A stretch of 64,000 nucleotides of DNA, from NCBI GenBank assembly GCA_017308375.1, contig JAFKEW010000044.1:124001-188000 (forward strand). The letters are read 5' to 3'. A model generated the notes under the pieces. It saw only the letters and a list, made by a program, of their open reading frames with translations, was not told where the DNA came from and did not search any database. Source of the DNA: Alphaproteobacteria bacterium (GTDB lineage Bacteria > Pseudomonadota > Alphaproteobacteria > Micropepsales > Micropepsaceae). Below are positions 58,824 to 64,000 of the stretch, piece by piece; the first letter of the stretch is position 1, and each line of letters starts with the position of its first letter. The position numbers and the translations under genes are program-made.

Positions 58824-59637
58824 CGGTCTTGTTCACCGCAATGTCGGGCGCATCTTCCGCCTTCATGCCGACGACGTGATAACCCGCATCCACATGCAGG
58901 CATTCCCCCGTCACCGCGGCACCGAGGTCGGATAGAAGAAACAAGGCAGCGTTGCCCACTTCCTGTGTCGTCACCGTGCGCCGCAGGGGGGAGTTGTACT
59001 CGTTCCATTTCAGGATGTAGCGGAAATCGCCAATCCCGCTCGCGGCCAGTGTCTTGATCGGGCCTGCCGAAATCGAATTGACGCGAATCTGCTTCTTGCC
59101 CAGATCTTCGGCCATGTAACGCACGCTGGTTTCCAGCGCCGCCTTGGCCACGCCCATCACATTGTAATGCGGCATCACCTTTTCGGCGCCGTAATAGGTC
59201 AGCGTCACCATGCTGCCGCCATTCGGCATCAGCTTTTCCGCCCGCTGCGCCGCCGCGGTAAAGGAGTAGCAGGAGATGTTCATCGTCATCGCGAAATTGT
59301 CGGGCGTGGTGTCCACATAGCGGCCCTTCAACTGTTCCTTGTCGGAAAAGGCGATGGCGTGCACCAGAAAATCGAGCGAACCCCACTTACTTTGCAGTTC
59401 CGCAAAAACCGCGTCCAGCGAGCCTTGATTGGTGACATCGCAATCCATCAGGGCGGCCGGCTTCAACGGCTCGACCAGCGGCACCACGCGCTTGCGGAAG
59501 GCCTCGCCCTGATAGGTGAAGGCCAGTTCCGCGCCCGCTTCGTGCAGCGCCTGGGCAATGCCCCACGCGATGGAGCGGTCATTGGCGACCCCCATGATCA
59601 GGCCGCGCTTGCCCTTCATGAGGCCCTCGAAAGCCAT
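58813..59637 (-). CDS. fabI: Enoyl-[acyl-carrier-protein] reductase FabI
   Basis: 274 residues, NADH-dependent last step of the type II fatty-acid elongation cycle and triclosan target. GKRGLIMGVANDRSIAWGIA is the FabI-specific cofactor loop. The active site has YYGAEKVMPHYNVMGVAK, with Tyr and Lys spaced by six residues. SAGPIKTLAASGI and GECLHVDAGYHVVGM follow. AGGAGG nine bases before ATG 59637 fixes the start; a 69-residue upstream extension is spurious. Confidence 0.97.
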   Translation of the reverse strand: MAFEGLMKGKRGLIMGVANDRSIAWGIAQALHEAGAELAFTYQGEAFRKRVVPLVEPLKPAALMDCDVTNQGSLDAVFAELQSKWGSLDFLVHAIAFSDKEQLKGRYVDTTPDNFAMTMNISCYSFTAAAQRAEKLMPNGGSMVTLTYYGAEKVMPHYNVMGVAKAALETSVRYMAEDLGKKQIRVNSISAGPIKTLAASGIGDFRYILKWNEYNSPLRRTVTTQEVGNAALFLLSDLGAAVTGECLHVDAGYHVVGMKAEDAPDIAVNKTDGA

Positions 59638-59777
59638 GCAATCCTCCTGATTCCAAACGATTTTAGCGGCCCTGGCGGAATTTCGCCATTGCGGGCCCGT
59701 GGCGGGGCCCGATTGACGCCCGCACTCCCATACCCAAAAGTCTGCGCAGGCGCAAAGAGAAGAAGGATTTTCGGGGG

Positions 59778-61028
59778 ATGGACAGGGAACAATCGGGTGT
59801 GGGCACGCTTTCGGCGGAAAAACTGGCACAAATTCCACCCACATTGCAGGGGATTGTGGATGCGGGCGACCTTTCCGGTTTTGTCACGCTGATCTGGCGC
59901 AAGGGCGAGATTGCGCAAACGAACATACTCGGCAAGCGTGACATCGAACAGAATCTGCCGATGGCGCGCGACACGCTGTTCCGCATCGCCTCGATGACCA
60001 AGCCGATCACCTCGGTCGCGGCCCTGATGCTGCTGGAAGAGGGCAAGCTGTCCTTGAACGACCCGGTCACCAAATGGATGCCGGAATTTTCCAGCATGCG
60101 TGTCCTGAAAGATGCGCAAGGCCCGCTGGAAGAGACCGTACCCGCCGCCCGCGCCATCACGGTGGAGGATCTTTTCACCCACCGGTCTGGCCTGGCCTAT
60201 GGCTTCACCTCGATCGGCCCGATTGCGGAGGCGCATCAGAAGGCGCTGGGTGATGTGCTGAACATTCCCACATCGCCTGATGTCTGGCTGAAGGCGCTGG
60301 CATCGCTGCCGCTTTCCTATCAGCCGGGAACGCGGTTTCACTACAGCCACGCAACCGATGTACTCGGCTTTCTTGTCGGGCGCGTTGCGGGCATGCCGTT
60401 CCGCGATTTTCTGATGCAGCGCATCTTGGGTCCGCTCGGCATGACGGATACGGATTTTTATGTGCCGCCGGAAAAGCGCGCTCGTTCCGCCGTGGTCTAC
60501 CGCCAGGATGAGAAGACCGGCGCGCTGATCCCGCTGGAATTCAAGCAATATGATTCACCGCCCGATTTCTGCGGCGGTGGCGGCGGTCTCATTTCCACGG
60601 CGGACGATTATCTCAAATTCGCCCGCATGCTGCTGAACAGGGGCACGCTGGATGGCAAGCGCTATCTGAAACCGGAAACCGTTGCGCTGATGACGGCCAA
60701 CCGCCTCACGCCGGATCAGCGTCAGCACACGTTCCTTGGCCTTCCGTTCTGGCTGGGGCAGGGCTTTGGCCTTGGCGTTTCGATGATCACCGACCCCGAT
60801 CAACTGGGCTTTCTGGGCAAGGGTTCGCCCGGGTCGTTCGGCTGGCCCGGCGCCTTCGGCACCTGGTGGCAGGCCGACCCGGAGGAGGAGATGATCCTGA
60901 TCTATCTGATCCAGAACGCGATGCCGCTGGATCCGGGATCGGCGGCACAACTGGCGACGGGGCAACGCATGGGCGGCCGCGTGGCCCTGCCGATGTTCCA
61001 GAACCTCGCCTACGCCGCGCTGGAGTGA
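59778..61028 (+). CDS. Serine hydrolase of the class C beta-lactamase/EstB family
   Basis: 416 residues, no signal peptide, so probably cytosolic. Catalytic SxxK is ASMTKPITS (Ser near residue 72), the Tyr motif is FHYSHATDVLGF, and the WPGAFGTWWQADPEEEMI segment is typical of EstB-type esterases. Such proteins are usually esterases or transesterases rather than antibiotic-inactivating enzymes. The gene is followed by a two-hairpin intergenic repeat. It is divergent from fabI across 140 bases. Confidence 0.9.
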   Translation: MDREQSGVGTLSAEKLAQIPPTLQGIVDAGDLSGFVTLIWRKGEIAQTNILGKRDIEQNLPMARDTLFRIASMTKPITSVAALMLLEEGKLSLNDPVTKWMPEFSSMRVLKDAQGPLEETVPAARAITVEDLFTHRSGLAYGFTSIGPIAEAHQKALGDVLNIPTSPDVWLKALASLPLSYQPGTRFHYSHATDVLGFLVGRVAGMPFRDFLMQRILGPLGMTDTDFYVPPEKRARSAVVYRQDEKTGALIPLEFKQYDSPPDFCGGGGGLISTADDYLKFARMLLNRGTLDGKRYLKPETVALMTANRLTPDQRQHTFLGLPFWLGQGFGLGVSMITDPDQLGFLGKGSPGSFGWPGAFGTWWQADPEEEMILIYLIQNAMPLDPGSAAQLATGQRMGGRVALPMFQNLAYAALE

Positions 61029-61032
61029 TTCT

Positions 61033-61078
61033 CCTCCCCCGTTTTACGGGGGAGGTGTTCCGGAGGAACGGAGGGGGC
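61033..61078. repeat. Two-hairpin intergenic repeat (REP-like)
   Basis: CCTCCCCCG (61033-61041) pairs with CGGGGGAGG (61047-61055). A second hairpin GTTCC/GGAAC (61057-61069) follows, then GGAGGGGGC. Elements of this form, a C-rich/G-rich hairpin plus a small variable one ending GGAGGGGGC, are scattered between genes in many alphaproteobacterial genomes. It may also slow or end transcription of the preceding esterase gene, though no T-run follows. Confidence 0.7.
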
Positions 61079-61098
61079 GGCGCGCACAGGGGGAACGA

Positions 61099-61692
61099 AT
61101 GCCCACAACGCTGCTGTTGATCCGCCACGCGCAATCGGTGCCCGATCGCGCCATTCCGGAAGAAGAATGGCCATTGTCGGACGCCGGGCGTGCGCAGGCA
61201 CAGACCCTTACCAGCCTGTTGTCACGGCTTGGTGCGAACAACGTCGTGTCCAGCCCCTATATCCGTGCGGTCGATACCGTTCGCCCGTTTGCGGAACGAC
61301 AGCATTTGCCGATTGCGATAGAGCCGGATTTGCGCGAGCGATTGCTGACACGCGAATGGTTTGCGAGTGAAGCCGAGCTTTTTGCCGCGCTGCGCCGTAT
61401 GCATGCCGATCTCAATTTCGCTTACCCTGATGGGGAAAGCGGCCATGCCTGCCGCACCCGTTTTATGACTGCGCTCTCCAGCATCGCCGCTGCCAACGAA
61501 GGTGGTTGTGTCGCCATCGCCACGCATGGCGCTGTTATCTCCCATCTCTTGTCGTGTCTGGATGAAACGCTTCCGTTTGAGTTCTGGCATCGCATCCGCA
61601 ATCCGCACCTGTTTCATCTTGAATGGCAGGGCGGTCTGCGTTGGGTTGGCGAAACGACGCTCGACGGCGAGGCAGGCGTTAGGGCGTGGTGA
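61099..61692 (+). CDS. Histidine phosphatase family protein
   Basis: 197 residues. The RHG-like motif is LLIRHAQSVPDRA (phospho-His near residue 9), with VVSSPYIRAVDTVRPF, an acidic residue in LLTREWFAS and second His in VAIATHGAVISHL. Resembles the CobC/GpmB phosphatase group. It is distinct from, and only distantly related to, the phosphatase at 58.2 kb. GGGGGAAC precedes the ATG. The stop overlaps the TetR gene by 14 bases. Confidence 0.9.
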   Translation: MPTTLLLIRHAQSVPDRAIPEEEWPLSDAGRAQAQTLTSLLSRLGANNVVSSPYIRAVDTVRPFAERQHLPIAIEPDLRERLLTREWFASEAELFAALRRMHADLNFAYPDGESGHACRTRFMTALSSIAAANEGGCVAIATHGAVISHLLSCLDETLPFEFWHRIRNPHLFHLEWQGGLRWVGETTLDGEAGVRAW

Positions 61693-62326
61693 TGCGCGTA
61701 CGCGACTTGTTGCTGCCTGCGCACAGCGTTTCAATGGCGGCATCGGCAATCGCCTGCAACGCTTTTCGCGGCACACCGGTGCGCGATTGGATCGCCATGG
61801 AATAGAGGGCTGCAGATGCCATCATGGCCAGCGCCCGCGGGTTGGAACTGGCGGAAATCTCGCCCGCCTTTTTCGCCGCCGCAAACCGCACTTCAAGCGC
61901 CTTTTCGATGTCATGCAAAGCATCGCCCAGTGCCTTGCGCACGTCTGCGTCCTGTGCGGCTTCGGTCACCCCGGTTGCGATCATGAAGCAGCCACGCGCC
62001 TTGCCGTGCTTCGGTACGTAGGTGTCCAGCGCCTCAGCATAGAAATGCTGCAGGCCTTCGGACAGCGGAATATCCGGCGCCAGAACCACATCGATCATCC
62101 GCCGTGAGGTCCGGCGATAAGTGTCGAACGCCTTCATATAAAGCGCGTGTTTGCCACCAAAGGCCGCATAAAGGCTGGGCCGGTTCATACCCGTGGCAGC
62201 CCCGATATCGTCGAGTGAGGTGCCGGAGAACCCGCGCTCCCAAAACACATCGCGTGCGTTGCGCAATGCTTTGTCGGGATCATAGGCGCGGGGGCGGCCG
62301 CGCTTCGGTACCGATTTTTGTACCAT
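61679..62326 (-). CDS. TetR-family regulator
   Basis: 215 residues. A basic N-terminus (KRGRPRAYD) precedes the TetR helix-turn-helix FSGTSLDDIGAATGMNRPSLYAAFGGKHALY. The ligand-binding domain has ARGCFMIATGVTEAAQ, the TetR_C-type feature shared by AcrR/NemR-like repressors. ATG 62326 is chosen since MVQKSVPKRGRPRA is a normal start; a 203-residue upstream extension is antisense to the GST gene. It is divergent from the GST gene, with palindromes in between, so it most likely represses itself and that gene. Confidence 0.92.
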   Translation of the reverse strand: MVQKSVPKRGRPRAYDPDKALRNARDVFWERGFSGTSLDDIGAATGMNRPSLYAAFGGKHALYMKAFDTYRRTSRRMIDVVLAPDIPLSEGLQHFYAEALDTYVPKHGKARGCFMIATGVTEAAQDADVRKALGDALHDIEKALEVRFAAAKKAGEISASSNPRALAMMASAALYSMAIQSRTGVPRKALQAIADAAIETLCAGSNKSRTRITTP

Positions 62327-62376
62327 GTCGTATAAAATCCTTGACGGCCTGTATTTTGTCCAATACGGTACAAAAA
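62307..62376. promoter_or_regulatory. TetR operator region between divergent genes
   Basis: TTTTTGTACC (62315-62324) and GGTACAAAAA (62367-62376) are perfect 10-bp complements. Between them lies GTATT-N6-AATAC (62351-62366). GGTAC-N8-GTACC (62307-62324) runs into the regulator's start. A plus-strand -35 TTGACG (62341-62346) and a weak -10 TACGGT (62364-62369), 17 bases apart, overlap the central palindrome, so a bound repressor would block the GST promoter. Confidence 0.6.
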
Positions 62377-62392
62377 TAAACGGGAGATGCCA

Positions 62393-63028
62393 ATGGAACT
62401 CTATTTCTCGCCTCTGGCCTGTTCGATGTCCGCCCGTATCGCCCTTTATGAGGCTGGTGTGGATGCGACGTTCACTTACGTGGAAACCCGCACGAAGACG
62501 CTTGGCGACGGCAGCGATTTTCTTGGCATCAACGGCATGGGGCAGGTGCCGGTGCTCCGTACCGATAACGGTGATCTGATCGCGGAAAATCCGGTTGTGC
62601 TGCAATACATCGCCGATGCCTATCCGGGTTCTGGCCTTGCGCCGCATGGCGGTCTGGAACGTGTCCGCCTGCAGCAATGGCTGAATTTCATCACTTCGGA
62701 ACTGCACAAGCTCGTCTTCATTTCGCTGCTGGATGCCAAAGCGCCACAGGGCGCGAAGGATTATGCGCGGGCAAAGGCCGGTCCCATTCTCGATTACCTG
62801 AACGCGCAACTGCAGGGCCGTGAATTTCTGCTCGACCGCTTCACGGTGGCGGATGCCTATCTGGTCACGGTGCTGAACTGGGCGGCGCCTTGCGGCATCG
62901 ACCTTGCGCAGTGGCCGAACATACAGGCCTATCATGCGGGTTTGCGGGCGCGGCCATCGGTGGCACGCGCAATGGCGGAAGAATTCGCGCTTTATCAGGA
63001 GCAGGATAAGCGCCGCAAGGCGGCTTAA
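62393..63028 (+). CDS. Glutathione S-transferase, beta-like
   Basis: 211 residues. Thioredoxin-like N-terminal domain MELYFSPLACSMSARIAL with Cys near residue 10 (beta-class catalytic position), cis-Pro in GMGQVPVLRT and ENPVVLQYIAD glutathione-binding Ser/Asn region. The all-helical C-terminal domain has FLLDRFTVADAYLVTVLNW (N-capping box). GGGAG six bases before ATG 62393 favours it over the ATG two codons earlier. It is divergent from, and probably regulated by, the TetR gene, fitting an electrophile or xenobiotic response. Confidence 0.93.
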   Translation: MELYFSPLACSMSARIALYEAGVDATFTYVETRTKTLGDGSDFLGINGMGQVPVLRTDNGDLIAENPVVLQYIADAYPGSGLAPHGGLERVRLQQWLNFITSELHKLVFISLLDAKAPQGAKDYARAKAGPILDYLNAQLQGREFLLDRFTVADAYLVTVLNWAAPCGIDLAQWPNIQAYHAGLRARPSVARAMAEEFALYQEQDKRRKAA

Positions 63029-63035
63029 GTCACCA

Positions 63036-63992
63036 CTACTTCATCTTCGCGCGCGGGTCGTAGCTTGCGTCCCAACCTTCGATGAAGGTTTTCAGTTTCG
63101 CATCCGCCTTGTCCGGCAGGGTCACCACCAGCCGCACATAAAGATCGCCTGCGGCCTCGCCACCGCTGGCGGATCCGCGTGCGGGAATGCCTTTGCCTTT
63201 CAGGCGCAACACGGTGCCCGAGTTGGAATTGGCGGGAACGGTCACCGTCACCGCGCCTGTCAGGGTCGGCACCTGCACCTTGCCGCCCAGCACGGCCTCC
63301 TTCAGCGTCACCGGCAGATCCATGCGCAGATTGTTGCCGTCGCGGGTGAAATAGGGGTGCGGGGCGACCGAGACCTGGATCATCACATCGCCTTGCGGTC
63401 CGCCGTTCACGCCGGGCCCACCCTGTCCGCGCAGGCGGATTTGTTGCGCATCGCGCAAGCCGGCTGGAATTCGCACATCGATCTCGCGCCCGTCCGGCAG
63501 GTTCACCCGCCGCGTGCCGCCGCGCGCGGCCTCCTCGAAACTCACGGTGACGTTCAGCGCATAGTCTTCACCGCGGCGCGGCTGGGCCTTGCGTCCGCGC
63601 CCGCCAAGGCCGCCGAACAGGTCGGCGAAAATGTCCTCGGCGCGAAAACCTTCCGCTCCTTCCGGCCCGCCGCCGGTATAGGTGTACTGATAGCTGCGCG
63701 CGCCGTCGCCGCCGAACGGATTGCCGCCACCACCGCCAAAGCCGTGGGCACGCGGGTCGAAACCGCGTGGATTGCCGTTCTCATCGATTTCGCCGCGATC
63801 GTATTGGCCGCGTTTTTCCTTGTCGCCCAGAATGTCGTAAGCGGCGCTGATCTCCTGAAACTTCTTCTTCGCGCCGGGGTCGCCGCGATGGGTATCAGGG
63901 TGGTGCTTCTTCGCCAGCGTGCGGAATGCCTTTTTGATATCGGCTTCGCTCGCTTTGCGCGGTACGCCAAGAACGCTGTAAGGGTCGGCCAT
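63036..63992 (-). CDS. CbpA/DnaJ-type co-chaperone
   Basis: 318 residues. The J domain (1-70) has the HPD tripeptide in KKHHPDTH, which triggers the Hsp70 ATPase. A Gly/Phe-rich linker (about 75-140) follows, then two beta-sandwich substrate-binding domains with FEEAARGGTRRVNLPDGR and VTLKEAVLGGKVQVPTL. The Cys-rich zinc finger of true DnaJ is missing, placing it in the CbpA (type II) class. It partners DnaK in the cytosol. Convergent with the GST gene, 7-base gap. Confidence 0.93.
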   Translation of the reverse strand: MADPYSVLGVPRKASEADIKKAFRTLAKKHHPDTHRGDPGAKKKFQEISAAYDILGDKEKRGQYDRGEIDENGNPRGFDPRAHGFGGGGGNPFGGDGARSYQYTYTGGGPEGAEGFRAEDIFADLFGGLGGRGRKAQPRRGEDYALNVTVSFEEAARGGTRRVNLPDGREIDVRIPAGLRDAQQIRLRGQGGPGVNGGPQGDVMIQVSVAPHPYFTRDGNNLRMDLPVTLKEAVLGGKVQVPTLTGAVTVTVPANSNSGTVLRLKGKGIPARGSASGGEAAGDLYVRLVVTLPDKADAKLKTFIEGWDASYDPRAKMK

Positions 63993-64000
63993 CGTTTCTC

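Noticed and set aside
59778-61028. Antibiotic-resistance beta-lactamase
   Set aside because: No signal peptide, and the GTWWxADP block is typical of EstB-type esterases rather than AmpC enzymes.

Overview
This is a chromosomal stretch from a high-GC alphaproteobacterium. The lineage call rests on several markers. There is a ChvI-ChvG two-component system joined to a short HPr kinase, a mannose-type EIIA and HPr, next to ahcY. There is a DUF2794 gene, an HDAC-like/xseB/dxs run, a fabI/phosphatase/aroC run, and a large TonB-dependent receptor with Cys-rich loops. The genus cannot be fixed from sequence alone; an order related to Rhizomicrobium or the Caulobacterales would fit (inference). No tRNA, rRNA, CRISPR, insertion sequence, prophage or conjugative gene was seen. 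Gene density is high, with many 4-bp start/stop overlaps.

Layout. 1-9.6 kb: ahcY (partial) with its own promoter and an inverted-repeat operator, a small secreted protein, the regulatory PTS (hprK, EIIA, ptsH) behind chvI-chvG, greA and carB. 9.7-16 kb: a Rieske oxygenase, then a four-gene Gld-like ABC transporter operon. 16-25.2 kb: an SDR, an O-methyltransferase, DUF2794, GrpB, a Bax-inhibitor-1 protein, a GNAT, a PhyH dioxygenase/MarR pair, and a YbbA-YbbP exporter whose permease gene is broken by two frameshifts. 25.2-34.2 kb: TesA-like esterase, murJ, thpR, a zinc peptidase, pterin dehydratase, an MBL hydrolase, acs, a CoA-transferase, a creatininase-family enzyme and a second broken gene (GNAT). 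34.2-44.7 kb: TPP riboswitch and thiC, a Baeyer-Villiger-type monooxygenase, two GlsB-type membrane proteins, a quinone reductase-like protein, asparaginase, a palindromic repeat cluster, a SpoU methyltransferase, an alpha/beta hydrolase and SppA.

44.7-51 kb holds the most unusual grouping: a TPR aspartyl/asparaginyl beta-hydroxylase-like oxygenase, a TPR sulfotransferase, and a 1048-residue TonB-dependent receptor. This suggests a module that chemically modifies, or handles, a secreted or surface ligand (inference). 51.3-64 kb is mostly housekeeping: small secreted protein, HDAC-like deacetylase, xseB, dxs, an rRNA methyltransferase, a secreted C13-type cysteine peptidase, aroC, phosphatases, fabI, an EstB-like serine hydrolase, a TetR/GST divergent pair with clear operators, and a CbpA-type J-protein.

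Points for a second look: the two genes with internal deletions that break the reading frame, the receptor/sulfotransferase/hydroxylase cluster, the Gld-like transporter, the operator upstream of ahcY, the palindromic repeats at 41.2-41.4 kb, the absence of rapZ next to hprK, and the absence of ispA and tlyA from the dxs locus. Start codons were moved inward from the longest reading frame wherever a Shine-Dalgarno sequence and family length supported it.
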